Part shown: piece after piece, positions 34,709 to 43,333 of the stretch
Layout: every line of letters begins with the position of its first letter
Position numbering within the stretch: the stretch's first letter is position 1
Source: Streptomyces sp. CA-210063
GTDB taxonomy: Bacteria > Actinomycetota > Actinomycetes > Streptomycetales > Streptomycetaceae
Direction of reading: 5' to 3'
Length of the DNA: 64,000 bases
Assembly: GCF_024612015.1 (NCBI RefSeq)
Contig: NZ_CP102512.1
Coordinates: forward strand, 3,162,001 to 3,226,000
Notes under the pieces: generated by a model
The model's input: only the letters and a program-made list of their open reading frames with translations
Database searches by the model: none
Told to the model about the DNA's origin: nothing
Made by a program: the position numbers and the translations under genes

Positions 34709-35050
34709 TCAGAACCTCGGCGCGTTACGGGACCGCTGCACCCTCGTGGTGCGGCGGTCCTTCGCGTTCCAGCACGCCTTGTGCCAGTGCCGGCGCTCGT
34801 CGACGCCCGAGTGCTCGGGCCAGGCGACGACATGCGGGACCCCGGAGGAGATCATCTGGTCGCAGCCGGGGCAGCGGTAGGTCTTGCCGACCGCGCTCGC
34901 GCCCGCCACATGCCGCACGCTCCACTCCTCGCCCCGCCAGGGCTCGCTGGTCTGCCAGCCGCCGTACCGGTCCGACCGGTCTTCCTCTGCGCTGCGGCCT
35001 GACGGACCCGACGAACCATCACCCTTGGGGCGGTTGCGACGCGGGGACAC
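34709..35050 (-). CDS. small protein with zinc-binding-type CxxC...H motif
   Basis: 113 residues. A basic, disordered first half (SPRRNRPKGDGSSGPSG) is followed by a small domain YRCPGCDQMISSGVPHVVAWPE...RRHWHKACW, whose two Cys, two or three His and a final Cys could bind one zinc. In some Streptomyces annotations such proteins are called ATP/GTP-binding; I see no nucleotide motif. GTG at 35050 is chosen because GAGGTG lies 6 bases upstream. Convergent with the ABC operon, 17 bases between stops. Function unknown. Confidence 0.72.
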   Translation of the reverse strand: MSPRRNRPKGDGSSGPSGRSAEEDRSDRYGGWQTSEPWRGEEWSVRHVAGASAVGKTYRCPGCDQMISSGVPHVVAWPEHSGVDERRHWHKACWNAKDRRTTRVQRSRNAPRF

Positions 35051-35270
35051 GGGACACCTCACGGGGCTATACAGGGAGCAGGGTTGGCGTCCAGCCTACG
35101 CGGGCCCGGTGGGGGTATGCGTACGTCACCAAACACCTCAGATCACCCTCCGCCCGGCACATTCTGCAGACAATCCGCAAATCTCGCCGCGAGCCGTGTC
35201 TTCGGCACGTGTCACGCGGTTATGCCGGTGGGGGAGCTCCCGAGTCGGAGCCGAGGAAACAGGAAGAGCC

Positions 35271-36299
35271 ATGCACGTAGGAACATTTGTACTGGGAGCC
35301 CAGTTCCCCGGCCAGGGCCAGGGGGAAGCGCTCCACCGGGCGGTGCGGACGGCGGAAGTGGCCGAAGAGGCCGGGCTGGACGCGGTCTGGCTGGCCGAGC
35401 ACCATTTCGTGCCGTACGGCACCTGCCCCTCGGCGATCACCCTCGCCGCGTTACTGCTGGGGCGCACCCGGCGCATCCGCGTCGGCACGGCGGTCAGCGT
35501 GCTGCCCACCGTCCACCCCGTCGCCCTGGGCGAACAGGCCGCGCTGCTGCATGTCACGTCCGGCGGACGCTTCTCGTTGGGCGTCGGGCGCGGCGGTCCG
35601 TGGGTCGACCTCGAAGTGTTCGGCGCCGGACTCGAGGCGTACGAGAAGGGGTTCCCGGAATCACTCGATCTGCTGGTGCGCTGGCTGCGGGAGCCCTCGG
35701 TGGCGGCGTCGGGGGAACGATTCAGCTTCCGTGAAGTCCCCGTCGTACCGCGCCCGTCGGAGAACCTCGACGAGACGCCCGGGCCCGAGGTCGTCGTCGC
35801 CTGCACCTCGCCGGCGAGCGTACGGCTGGCCGCCGAGCGCGGGCTCTCGATGCTCCTCGGGATGCACGTCGGAGACGAGGAGAAGGCCGAGATGGTCACG
35901 CTGTGGCGCACGTACGCCCGGGCGGCGGGCCGTTCGCCGGAGGAGATCTCCGGCGCGGCCCATGTCTCGGCCGGCGTGTGCCAGATCGCGGACCGCCGCA
36001 CCGACGCCGTCGAGGCGCTCACCAAGGCGATGCCCGGCTGGCTCAAGCACGGCCTCGACGCCCATGTGACCGTCGACGGCCGCGCCCGCGCCATGCGGGA
36101 CCCGCTGGCCTACACAGAACTGCTCTGTGGGCTCCACCCGGTGGGCACCCCGCGGCTGTGCGCCGACCGGCTCGCGGCGACCAGCGAGCGGACGGGCATC
36201 TCCCGCTTCGCCCTGCTCGTCGAGGGCTCCGGCGATCTGGCGGCGACGGAGGAGAACGTACGGCGACTCGGTGCCGAGGTGCTGCCCCACCTCGGCTGA
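35271..36299 (+). CDS. LLM-class flavin-dependent oxidoreductase, TTA-containing
   Basis: 342 residues, luciferase-like TIM barrel: MHVGTFVLGAQFPGQ, EEAGLDAVWLAEHHFVPYGTCPSAITLAAL, RIRVGTAVSVLPTVHPVALGEQAALLHVTSGGRFSLGVGRGG. It should use FMN or coenzyme F420 on an unknown substrate. ATG at 35271 behind AGGAAGAG. Codon 61 (35451-35453) is TTA, the rare leucine codon read by bldA tRNA in Streptomyces, so expression is probably tied to development. No operon partner. Confidence 0.9.
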   Translation: MHVGTFVLGAQFPGQGQGEALHRAVRTAEVAEEAGLDAVWLAEHHFVPYGTCPSAITLAALLLGRTRRIRVGTAVSVLPTVHPVALGEQAALLHVTSGGRFSLGVGRGGPWVDLEVFGAGLEAYEKGFPESLDLLVRWLREPSVAASGERFSFREVPVVPRPSENLDETPGPEVVVACTSPASVRLAAERGLSMLLGMHVGDEEKAEMVTLWRTYARAAGRSPEEISGAAHVSAGVCQIADRRTDAVEALTKAMPGWLKHGLDAHVTVDGRARAMRDPLAYTELLCGLHPVGTPRLCADRLAATSERTGISRFALLVEGSGDLAATEENVRRLGAEVLPHLG

Positions 36300-36312
36300 G
36301 CCACTGCGGGGA

Positions 36313-36361
36313 GCTTGCCGCCCCGGTTACTGATGCACCTCCCGCGGTTGGAGCGGCAAGC
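36313..36361. terminator. long-loop hairpin between convergent genes
   Basis: GCTTGCCGC (36313-36321) and GCGGCAAGC (36353-36361) are exact reverse complements with a 31-base loop, placed between the convergent LLM and SCO5389-type genes. Probably a bidirectional terminator, though the loop is long. Confidence 0.5.
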
Positions 36362-36378
36362 CGTGGTGCGTCACGTCC

Positions 36379-36771
36379 TCAGCAGTCCCGGAGTTCCGGG
36401 GACTGGTTGAGAAGTTGGCCGCGGATCGAGGTGAAGCGGGCCAGCCTGTCGTCCACGGACGGGTCCAGCGGGAACACCGCCACACGGTGGCAGTTCTGGA
36501 AGGCCAGCCGGACACCGAAGTGCCGCTGCAGCGCGCCACGAATCGCGTCACTGGCGAGCGCGCGCAGCAATTGTCCGCGTGCCTGCTCGTCCGGCGGGGG
36601 CGTCTGGTTGTCGGCGAACTCTCCGCCGTCGACCTTCAGCTGGGCCACCAGGGAGCTGATCATCTCCCACGCAAAGGGCAGGGAGGTCCGGACGCAGTCG
36701 ACGAAGGCGGCTTCGTCGACCTCGCCTCGCTCGGCCTGTTCGAGTAGGGCCGGTGAGACGTCGAGCGACAT
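36379..36771 (-). CDS. SCO5389-type conserved hypothetical protein
   Basis: 130 residues, no transmembrane segment or signal. Begins MSLDVSPALLEQAERGEVDEAAFVDCVRTSLPFAWEMI and ends NQSPELRDC. Mostly helical by composition. It matches my recollection of a small actinobacterial family named after S. coelicolor SCO5389, whose function is unknown; its neighbourhood here (between the LLM oxidoreductase and nucS) fits that locus. ATG at 36771 follows AGAGGAG. A longer upstream frame exists but lacks a better ribosome site. Confidence 0.72.
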   Translation of the reverse strand: MSLDVSPALLEQAERGEVDEAAFVDCVRTSLPFAWEMISSLVAQLKVDGGEFADNQTPPPDEQARGQLLRALASDAIRGALQRHFGVRLAFQNCHRVAVFPLDPSVDDRLARFTSIRGQLLNQSPELRDC

Positions 36772-37165
36772 GGGTTCTCCTCTCGCACCCCCACAACAAC
36801 AGGGGTTGACGGACAAGGGCGGAGACCGGGTCGGCGAACACGCAGAGTGCACGCTTCGCGACCTCCAGTTTCTACGGTAAGCAACCGAACGTGACCGCAC
36901 CAGGAGATTGCGCGCACCGACGAGGCGCGGGACGCACACAATCAGCCAATGCCGAACAGGAGTTGACAGTGGCACATGCCGGAGGACGACGAAGGCCCAC
37001 GAGAGGGCGCGGGGGAACGTGACGGAGGGCGACAGTCACCGACCGGGGACGCCGGGGCGTCGAACGGTTCCCGGCGGGTGTGCCGACGATCGCCAGGTTC
37101 CGTCGCGGAGGGATTCCGGTGGTCGAATCGCGCGCACCGGTCGGCGTCGAGTAGCGTTGCCGACC
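36772..37165. other. 394-base divergent region upstream of nucS
   Basis: No convincing gene; open frames here show no coding-like third-position bias. It holds the promoters of the SCO5389-type gene and of nucS. TAGCGT at about 37152-37157 is 8 bases before the nucS ATG and could be its -10 element, giving a nearly leaderless transcript. Confidence 0.5.
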
Positions 37166-37846
37166 ATGCGTCTCGTCATTGCCCGCTGCTCCGTCGACTA
37201 CGCGGGCCGGCTCACCGCCCATCTCCCCTCGGCTCCCCGCCTGATCCTGGTGAAGGCGGACGGCAGCGTCTCGATCCACGCGGACGACCGGGCCTACAAG
37301 CCCCTCAACTGGATGTCGCCGCCCTGCACGCTGAAGGAGGACACGGGAGACTCCGAGGGCACGGCGGCCGTCTGGACCGTCATCAACAAGGCGGGCGAGA
37401 AGCTCATCATCACGATGGAGGAAGTCCTCCACGACTCCTCGCACGAACTGGGCGTCGACCCCGGCCTGATCAAGGACGGCGTCGAGGCGCACCTCCAGGA
37501 ACTCCTCGCCGACCGCATCGAGACCCTCGGCGAGGGCTACACCCTCATCCGCCGCGAGTACATGACGGCCATCGGGCCCGTCGACATCCTGTGCCGGGAC
37601 GCCGACGGCGCGACCGTCGCGGTCGAGATCAAGCGGCGCGGTGAGATCGACGGGGTCGAGCAACTCACCCGCTACCTGGAGCTGTTGAACCGCGACCCGC
37701 ACCTCGCGCCGGTCCGCGGCATCTTCGCGGCCCAGGAGATCAAGCCCCAGGCCCGCGTCCTCGCCACCGACCGCGGCATCGGCTGCGCCGTCCTCGACTA
37801 CGACGCGCTGCGCGGCATCGAGGACGACAAGCTGCGGCTGTTCTGA
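37166..37846 (+). CDS. nucS: NucS/EndoMS mismatch-specific endonuclease
   Basis: 226 residues. Cuts both strands at mismatches and provides the actinobacterial non-canonical mismatch repair that replaces MutS/MutL. N-terminal DNA-binding/dimer domain about 1-110, C-terminal nuclease domain with D140 (GPVDILCRD), E154-x-K156 (VAVEIKRRG) and Q166-L-T-R-Y170. The last six residues DKLRLF match the known sliding-clamp contact motif. ATG at 37166; a long upstream extension of the frame is not NucS-like. Ends before a 15-bp hairpin. Confidence 0.95.
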   Translation: MRLVIARCSVDYAGRLTAHLPSAPRLILVKADGSVSIHADDRAYKPLNWMSPPCTLKEDTGDSEGTAAVWTVINKAGEKLIITMEEVLHDSSHELGVDPGLIKDGVEAHLQELLADRIETLGEGYTLIRREYMTAIGPVDILCRDADGATVAVEIKRRGEIDGVEQLTRYLELLNRDPHLAPVRGIFAAQEIKPQARVLATDRGIGCAVLDYDALRGIEDDKLRLF

Positions 37847-37880
37847 CGACGGCCCGTCCGATACGCGTGCCCGCCTTTTC

Positions 37881-37914
37881 TGTCCGCCGCTACGGTGAGC
37901 CGTAGCGGCGGACA
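37881..37914. terminator. perfect 15-bp hairpin between nucS and the ATPase-like gene
   Basis: TGTCCGCCGCTACGG (37881-37895) pairs with CCGTAGCGGCGGACA (37900-37914) around TGAG. It lies between convergent stops and probably terminates both transcripts. Confidence 0.88.
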
Positions 37915-37939
37915 CGTGCTGCCGAGCGGGCCGGCGTCG

Positions 37940-40648
37940 TCAGGCCGCCGTGCCGGACGTCTCGCCGCCGCTCTCCGAGGCGCTCGCCGAGATGCTGTTG
38001 GACGGCGACGTGCCGCCCGCGGTTCCCTCGGTCGTCCCGCCGTCGTCGCCGCCTGTCGTTCCCTCGCTGGTCGTCCCACCGTCCGTGGTTCCCTCGGTGG
38101 TCCCCCCGTCGGTATCACCACCCGTGGTGCCGTCCGTGGTCCCGCCGTCCGTTCCGCCGGTGGTTCCCTCGGTGGTGCCGCCGGTGGTGCCGCCGTCGGT
38201 CCCGCCGGTGGTCCCCTCGGTGGTCCCGCCGGTCGTGCCGCCGTCGGTCCCGCCCGTGGTGCCGCCCGTGGACCCACCCGTCGTTCCGCCGGTCGTCCCG
38301 CCGTCCGTACCGCCCGTGGACCCACCACCCGTGGAGCCCCCGGTCGTCCCGCCGTCCGACGAGCTGGACGAGCCCGAGGGAGACGGCTCGACGTCGTCCG
38401 ACGGCGCCGCCGTGTCGGACGGCGTCGGGTCGTCCGCCGTGCCGTACGTCCCGTCGGGTCCGGGATCGCTCGGCTCGGGGACCACCCCGGGCGCGTTGTC
38501 GTCGTCGCCGGCCTTGGGACGGTCCGCGCTGAGCCCGCCGTCGTCGACGCCCTCGCTGGCGGACGGGTTGACGCCGACCTTCTCGGCCGGGGTGTCGCCG
38601 TTGCCGTCGGAGGTCGCGCCGAGGGTCACGACGGTGCCGAGGACGGCGGCGAGGAGCGCGCCGGCGCCCGCGGCGACGAGGTTGCGCCGTGCGCCGCCGA
38701 CGAGGCTCCTGAGGCCGCTGAGCTTGTGCGCGGGGGAGCCGCCGGGCCGTTGCGTGACGAGCGTCGTGTCGTTGGTCGGCGCGGGGACGCCGGACCCGGT
38801 CGTCCCGAAGCCGACCGCGCCGAAGCCCGTCGGTGTGTACCCGGAGGGCACGCCCCCGGGCGGTGAGGCCGACTCCTCGTGCCGGGCGTCCGGCACCTCC
38901 TCCCCCGCCGCCGTACGCCCGCCGGGCGGGGTCGCCCCGGAGCGGTCGGCGACCAGGGCGAGGGCCCTGCGGCCGGCGACCGTGCCGCGCTTGTCGGCGA
39001 GGGCGCCCCGCAGCCCGATGGACGCCTCCAGCTCGGCCCGGGCCCGGTCCAACTGCCCGGTGCACAGCGCCAGGACGCCCAGCTCATGGTGGAAGTAGGC
39101 CTGCTCGCCGACCTCCTCCGCCAGCCGGGCCGCCTCCGCGCCGTACCTGAGCGCCCGCTCCCAGGCGCTCCAGCGCAGCCCCGCGGCGAACGCGGGCGCC
39201 GCCTGCCGGGCCAGCTGAACCGAGACGCTCTCCTCGTCCTCGCCGGGCGGTGTCGTCCCCGCTACGAGCGCGCTCAGGGTGGCCAGTACGGCGTCCGCCT
39301 CGGCGGAGACCCGCTCGGGGGTGACCGAGGGGTGCCCGGCCCACCAGGCGTAGTGCTGGGCGGCGGTCCCGGCCCGTGCCTCGACGTCGTCGGCGTACCC
39401 GGCGGCCTCCAGCTGGGTCCGCACCCCGGCCGCGAGACGGTAGCGGGCGCCGACAGGTGTCACCAGGGCGCAGCCGACCAGTTCGCCGAGGGCCGCGTCG
39501 GCGTGGGTGTCGCCCACCAGGGCGGGCAGATGCGCCTGGTGCGGGACCTCCCCGCCGAGCGCGACCGCGAACCGCAGGGTCTCGCGGGCCGAGGCGCTCA
39601 GCCGGGACGCGAGCAGCGCGGCGGGCGCGGCTCCCTCGGCGAGCGACGGCAGGGGCAGGTCGTGCGCGTCCGCGGGCGACTCGAAGGTGGGGTCGACGGG
39701 CGGCGACTCCTGGAAGACCCCGAACTCGTCGACGGCGTCCGCGCCGGCCCGCTGCCGGTCCAGCTGCCTGAGCAGCGCCCCGGCCTGGGTGAACCGCAGC
39801 GGCAGCCCCTCGGACTCGAACCAGAGGTCACCGGCCCAGTTCGACTCCTCCTCGGTGAGCGCCCGCCCGACGGCGCGCTCCAGCAGCTGCTCGCTGCCGG
39901 CCCGGTCGAAGCCGCCGAGCACGATCTCTTCCAGGGGTGCGTCGGCGGACGGCAGAGGGGTGTCGTGGGTGGCGCCGATCAGGAAGGCGCACTCGGGGGT
40001 CGCGTCGAGCAGTTCGTCGAGCGCGGCCCCGCCGAACTCCAGGTCGTCGAGGACGACGACCGCGCCGATGTCCCGCACGACGTCGAGGATCTGCTGCCGG
40101 GCGGGCCGGAACAGCGGTGTGCTGTACACGGCTGCGAACAACTCATGCAGCAGATCGTCGACCGTACGCCCAAAGCCGCTCAGTCGTACGACGCCGTCGG
40201 GCGCCAGGTCCGCGCAGTCCTCGGCGACCGCGTCGAGGAGTGTGGTGCGGCCGGAGCCGGGTGCGCCGGTGAGGCGGACGGAGCGGCCGCGCGCGAGGAG
40301 CCGTACGAGCCGCTCCCTCTCGTCGTCGCGCTGGAGCAGGGGCAGCCGGGGCAGCGAGGGGCCCGGGGGCACCGGCGGCCGGGCGGCGCGGTCGATCTCG
40401 GCGCGCTCGACGGGCGTGTGCTTGACGGGCGGACCAGGCAGTTCGCCCGGTGGGCAGTTCTCTATCTCGCTGCCGTCGACGGGGTTGACGGTGAGCAGGA
40501 AGTCACCCGAGACGAGCTGGACGGTGCGGGCGAGTGACGGGGCGTGCCGGTCGAAATCCTGGGTGAGGGCGTCACGTGGTGGACGCTTGCTCTGCGCCTG
40601 TTCGTCGTCGTGGCCGTACTCTGCGGGTCCCCGGTTGTTCGGGTCCAT
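37940..40648 (-). CDS. AAA/NB-ARC-like membrane protein with Gly/Thr repeat tail
   Basis: 902 residues. Order: disordered head; ATPase-like domain from about 100, with a Walker A-like GAPGSGRTT (128-136; Arg replaces the usual Lys) and Walker B VVVLDDLEF; winged-helix/helical regions with SARETLRFAVALGG; TPR-like helices (YFHHELGVLALCTGQLDRARAELEASIGLRG); one transmembrane helix (LVAAGAGALLAAVLGTVVTLGA) near residue 700; and an extracytoplasmic tail of Asp/Ser/Pro and Gly/Thr repeats. Function unknown; the plan recalls STAND-type signal proteins with an outside sensor or anchor. ATG at 40648. Alone in its operon, convergent with nucS. Confidence 0.82.
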   Translation of the reverse strand: MDPNNRGPAEYGHDDEQAQSKRPPRDALTQDFDRHAPSLARTVQLVSGDFLLTVNPVDGSEIENCPPGELPGPPVKHTPVERAEIDRAARPPVPPGPSLPRLPLLQRDDERERLVRLLARGRSVRLTGAPGSGRTTLLDAVAEDCADLAPDGVVRLSGFGRTVDDLLHELFAAVYSTPLFRPARQQILDVVRDIGAVVVLDDLEFGGAALDELLDATPECAFLIGATHDTPLPSADAPLEEIVLGGFDRAGSEQLLERAVGRALTEEESNWAGDLWFESEGLPLRFTQAGALLRQLDRQRAGADAVDEFGVFQESPPVDPTFESPADAHDLPLPSLAEGAAPAALLASRLSASARETLRFAVALGGEVPHQAHLPALVGDTHADAALGELVGCALVTPVGARYRLAAGVRTQLEAAGYADDVEARAGTAAQHYAWWAGHPSVTPERVSAEADAVLATLSALVAGTTPPGEDEESVSVQLARQAAPAFAAGLRWSAWERALRYGAEAARLAEEVGEQAYFHHELGVLALCTGQLDRARAELEASIGLRGALADKRGTVAGRRALALVADRSGATPPGGRTAAGEEVPDARHEESASPPGGVPSGYTPTGFGAVGFGTTGSGVPAPTNDTTLVTQRPGGSPAHKLSGLRSLVGGARRNLVAAGAGALLAAVLGTVVTLGATSDGNGDTPAEKVGVNPSASEGVDDGGLSADRPKAGDDDNAPGVVPEPSDPGPDGTYGTADDPTPSDTAAPSDDVEPSPSGSSSSSDGGTTGGSTGGGSTGGTDGGTTGGTTGGSTGGTTGGTDGGTTGGTTEGTTGGTDGGTTGGTTEGTTGGTDGGTTDGTTGGDTDGGTTEGTTDGGTTSEGTTGGDDGGTTEGTAGGTSPSNSISASASESGGETSGTAA
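37985..38360 (-). repeat. coding repeats for the Gly/Thr tail
   Basis: The 3' part of the ATPase-like gene encodes near-perfect 16-residue repeats of the form GGTDGGTTGGTTEGTT, seen as roughly 48-base GGCGG/CCACC-rich DNA repeats. Such tracts vary in copy number by slippage. Confidence 0.75.
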
Positions 40649-40966
40649 CGGTTCTAGCCCCCCAAAAGCGTCTCGTGTGCTGGAGCCCCTCCCGGCCTTG
40701 CCGCACACCGCGCTGTCGCTTCTGGTCCGGAACCCGCTCGAGGGTAGCTGGCAGCGGGCAGCCGAACCCTAAACCTTCGCACAGTATCTCCGACAGTCCG
40801 GGGTACCGCGCCGTCCGAGACGTCACAGTCTCGTGAGGATTGGGCGTGTGGTGCGTTTCGCCCCCATGGTCCCCATGGTCCCCTTGGCCTCATGACGACC
40901 GGAAGCGGCCATGCCGACCGGGTGTCCCGCACACACCGAGCCATACGTACGGCTCCGCACACGCGT
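40649..40966. other. 318-base intergenic region
   Basis: Lies upstream of the ATPase-like gene and downstream of the STAS gene, both on the minus strand. Seen: short direct repeats CCATGGTCC twice at about 40864-40881 and the dyad at 40938-40955. No gene supported. Confidence 0.5.
40938..40955 (-). terminator. near-palindrome after the STAS gene
   Basis: GAGCCATACGTACGGCTC, an 18-base dyad with a single mismatched pair, 11 bases downstream of the STAS stop. Likely a weak terminator; it could also be an operator for the ATPase-like gene. Confidence 0.4.
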
Positions 40967-41290
40967 TCACACTCTGGGCAATGACTCCAGTCCGATGCCG
41001 CCCTCGATCGCCAGGATGCGGTGCAGCCGGGTGGCCACGAGCAGCCGCTGCATCTGCGGTGGTACATCGCGCAGCACCAGCCGCCGTCCGCACCGTCCCG
41101 CCCGCCGGTGGGCTCCCATGATCACCCCGAGTCCGGTGGCGTCCCAGGAGTCCAGCTCTGACAGGTCGAGCACCAGGTCGCCGGCTCCGTCGTCGACGGC
41201 CGAGTGCAGGACCGTACGGGCGTCCGCCGCGCTGCGTACGTCGAGGCGGCCCCCGACGACCAGCTCGGCGTGGTCGCCCCTGATGTACAT
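40967..41290 (-). CDS. STAS-domain anti-anti-sigma factor
   Basis: 107 residues, one STAS domain: MYIRGDHAELVVGGRLDVRSAADART and LVLDLSELDSWDATGLGVIMGAHRRA. In the family an anti-sigma kinase phosphorylates a Ser or Thr in the D-S-S-G loop; here the loop reads D-A-T-G, so Thr52 is the candidate. ATG at 41290 follows CGGGGAGC. No anti-sigma or sigma gene is adjacent, as is common in Streptomyces. Confidence 0.88.
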   Translation of the reverse strand: MYIRGDHAELVVGGRLDVRSAADARTVLHSAVDDGAGDLVLDLSELDSWDATGLGVIMGAHRRAGRCGRRLVLRDVPPQMQRLLVATRLHRILAIEGGIGLESLPRV

Positions 41291-41472
41291 AAGCGCTCCC
41301 CGTGAGTGCGTCTCGTACTCCGTGATGTGGGTGATGCAACGTCTGACGGCTTTTGACACCGTCAGGTTGCCGTCTGTGAGCGAACCGATACCGAATTCAC
41401 CTCAAGGGGTGAGGCCCGAGAGGCTCATGCGTTCACATGCGTGGGAAGTGCCGCCCGTGACGCGCGCCGCCG

Positions 41473-42321
41473 TCAGTAGGTGTAGAAGCCCTGCCCGCTC
41501 TTGCGTCCGATGTCACCGGCGTCCACCATCCGGCGCATCAGCTCCGGAGGGGCGAACTTCTCGTCCTGGGACTCGGTGTAGATGTTGCTGGTGGCGTGCA
41601 GCAGGATGTCGACGCCCGTCAGGTCGGCCGTGGCCAGCGGTCCCATCGCATGGCCGAAGCCCAGCTTGCAGGCGAGGTCGATGTCCTCGGCGGTGGCGAC
41701 GCCCGACTCGTAGAGCTTCGCGGCCTCGACGACGAGGGCGGAGATGAGACGGGTCGTCACGAAGCCGGCGACGTCACGGTTGACGACGATGCAGGTCTTG
41801 CCGACCGACTCGGCGAACTCCCGTGCGGTGGCGAGTGTCTCGTCACTCGTCTTGTAGCCACGCACCAGTTCGCACAGCTGCATCATCGGCACCGGCGAGA
41901 AGAAGTGCACCCCGACGACCCGCTCGGGCCGCTCGGTGGCGGCCGCGATCTTGGTGATCGGGATGGCGGAGGTGTTCGAGGCGAGGACGGTGTCCTCGCG
42001 GACGACCTTGTCGAGCGCCCTGAAGATCTCGTGCTTCACTTCGAGCTTCTCGAAGACGGCCTCGACGACGATGTCCGCGTCGGCCGCCGCGTCGAGGTCG
42101 GTGGTGGCGGTGATCCGCCCCAGCGCGGCCTCGGCGTCCTCGGCCGCCAACTTCCCCTTGCTCACGAACTTGTCGTACGACGCCGTGATGCCGCCGATGC
42201 CACGGTTCAGCGCCTCGTCGGTGACGTCACGCAGGACGACGTCCCAGCCCGCCTGCGCGGACACCTGGGCGATACCGGACCCCATGAGCCCGGCTCCGAT
42301 CACGGCGAGCTTCCGTGCCAC
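41473..42321 (-). CDS. 3-hydroxybutyryl-CoA dehydrogenase
   Basis: 282 residues. Reduces acetoacetyl-CoA to 3-hydroxybutyryl-CoA with NAD(P)H, or the reverse. Rossmann motif GAGLMGSGIAQ at about 9-19, catalytic region VVGVHFFSPVPMM (His), NRDVAGFVTTRL (Asn/Asp) and C-terminal LGFGHAMGPLATADLTGVD. GTG start at 42321. Works downstream of the thiolase toward crotonyl-/butyryl-CoA, which IcmA can interconvert with isobutyryl-CoA. Single gene. Confidence 0.94.
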   Translation of the reverse strand: MARKLAVIGAGLMGSGIAQVSAQAGWDVVLRDVTDEALNRGIGGITASYDKFVSKGKLAAEDAEAALGRITATTDLDAAADADIVVEAVFEKLEVKHEIFRALDKVVREDTVLASNTSAIPITKIAAATERPERVVGVHFFSPVPMMQLCELVRGYKTSDETLATAREFAESVGKTCIVVNRDVAGFVTTRLISALVVEAAKLYESGVATAEDIDLACKLGFGHAMGPLATADLTGVDILLHATSNIYTESQDEKFAPPELMRRMVDAGDIGRKSGQGFYTY

Positions 42322-42450
42322 TGTGCGACTCCCCTGGTACGCGCTGTCGATGGGTTACCTCTCGGCCGGACACTAGCGCTCGTGAGGGGCTGTGTGACCG
42401 CTTAGTAACGCGAGTCACGTCTCAAGGGACGGACATCACACCGGCAGCGC

Positions 42451-42709
42451 TCACTCGGAGGGTCGTACGGCGCAGTTGAGGACCTTCTCGGTCAACAGGC
42501 CCTCCGTCCCGTCCAGAAGCCGAAGCACCTCTCGGGGCACTTCGTCCGGATTGCGCCGGGCGAGCGTCTCGCGCCCGGTGACGGCCGTCACCGTCCGGTG
42601 CACCCCGTCGATCTGACCGGCGATCAGGGCGGGCAGGGAGTCGTCGGCGGGACCATCGGGGGGATCCGGTCGCCGTCGGCCGCACGGCGCTCGCCGTGAC
42701 GGTGGGCAC
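42451..42709 (-). pseudogene. small gene with apparent +1 frameshift
   Basis: A frame ending at 42451 encodes ...SLPALIAGQIDGVHRTVTAVTG...VLRLLDGTEGLLTEKVLNCAV with strong G/C third positions, but only from about 42655 downstream. Upstream of that point the codon bias belongs to the frame starting GTG at 42709 (VPTVTASAVRPTATGS). The switch falls at a run of six C (minus strand) near 42657-42662; removing one base would join the two into one protein of about 85 residues. Either a sequencing error, a real frameshift, or an alternative GTG start at 42711. Function unknown. Confidence 0.45.
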
Positions 42710-42750
42710 ACGTGTCGTCCGGACGGCCGGAGCGTAACTACGCTGGTCAC

Positions 42751-43323
42751 ATGGTCAATCTGACGCGCATCTACACCAGGACCGGCGACAAGGGCACCAC
42801 CAACCTCGGCGACATGAGCCGGGTGCCCAAGACCGATCCGCGGATCTCGGCGTACGCGGACGCCAACGAGGCCAACGCGGCGATCGGGGTGGCGATCGCC
42901 CTGGGCGGGCTGGCCGAGGAGGTCGTCAAGGTCCTCACCCGCGTCCAGAACGACCTGTTCGACGTCGGGGCCGACCTCTCCACCCCGGTCGTCGAGAACC
43001 CCGAGTTCCCGCCCCTCCGCGTCGAGCAGTTCTACATCGACAAGCTGGAGGCGGACTGCGACCACTTCAACGAGCGGCTGGAGAAGCTCCGCTCCTTCAT
43101 CCTGCCCGGCGGCACGCCCGGCGCGGCCCTCCTCCACCAGGCCTGCACGGTCGTACGCCGGGCCGAACGCTCCACGTGGGCGGCCCTGGAGGTCCACGGC
43201 GACGACATGAACCCCCTCACCGCGACCTACCTCAACCGCCTCTCCGACCTCCTGTTCATCCTGGCGCGGACGGCGAACAAGGAGGTCGGGGATGTGCTGT
43301 GGGTGCCGGGAGGGGAACGCTGA
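42751..43323 (+). CDS. PduO-type cob(I)alamin adenosyltransferase
   Basis: 190 residues. Adenosylates cob(I)alamin with ATP to make coenzyme B12, needed by IcmA and methylmalonyl-CoA mutase. N-terminal ATP loop TRIYTRTGDKGTTNLGDM, then ISAYADANEANAAIG, FILPGGTPGAALLHQACTVVRRAER with the ATP-contacting Arg residues, and YLNRLSDLLFILAR. ATG at 42751; TACGCT ends 7 bases upstream and could be a -10 of a leaderless transcript, since no ribosome site is seen. Confidence 0.94.
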   Translation: MVNLTRIYTRTGDKGTTNLGDMSRVPKTDPRISAYADANEANAAIGVAIALGGLAEEVVKVLTRVQNDLFDVGADLSTPVVENPEFPPLRVEQFYIDKLEADCDHFNERLEKLRSFILPGGTPGAALLHQACTVVRRAERSTWAALEVHGDDMNPLTATYLNRLSDLLFILARTANKEVGDVLWVPGGER

Positions 43324-43333
43324 CGCGTTCGGG

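Noticed and set aside
36297..36306. GAGCCACTGC resembling the B12-box of cobalamin riboswitches
   Set aside because: It lies at the 3' end of the LLM gene and none of the other riboswitch elements is visible around it; there is also no B12 gene directly downstream.
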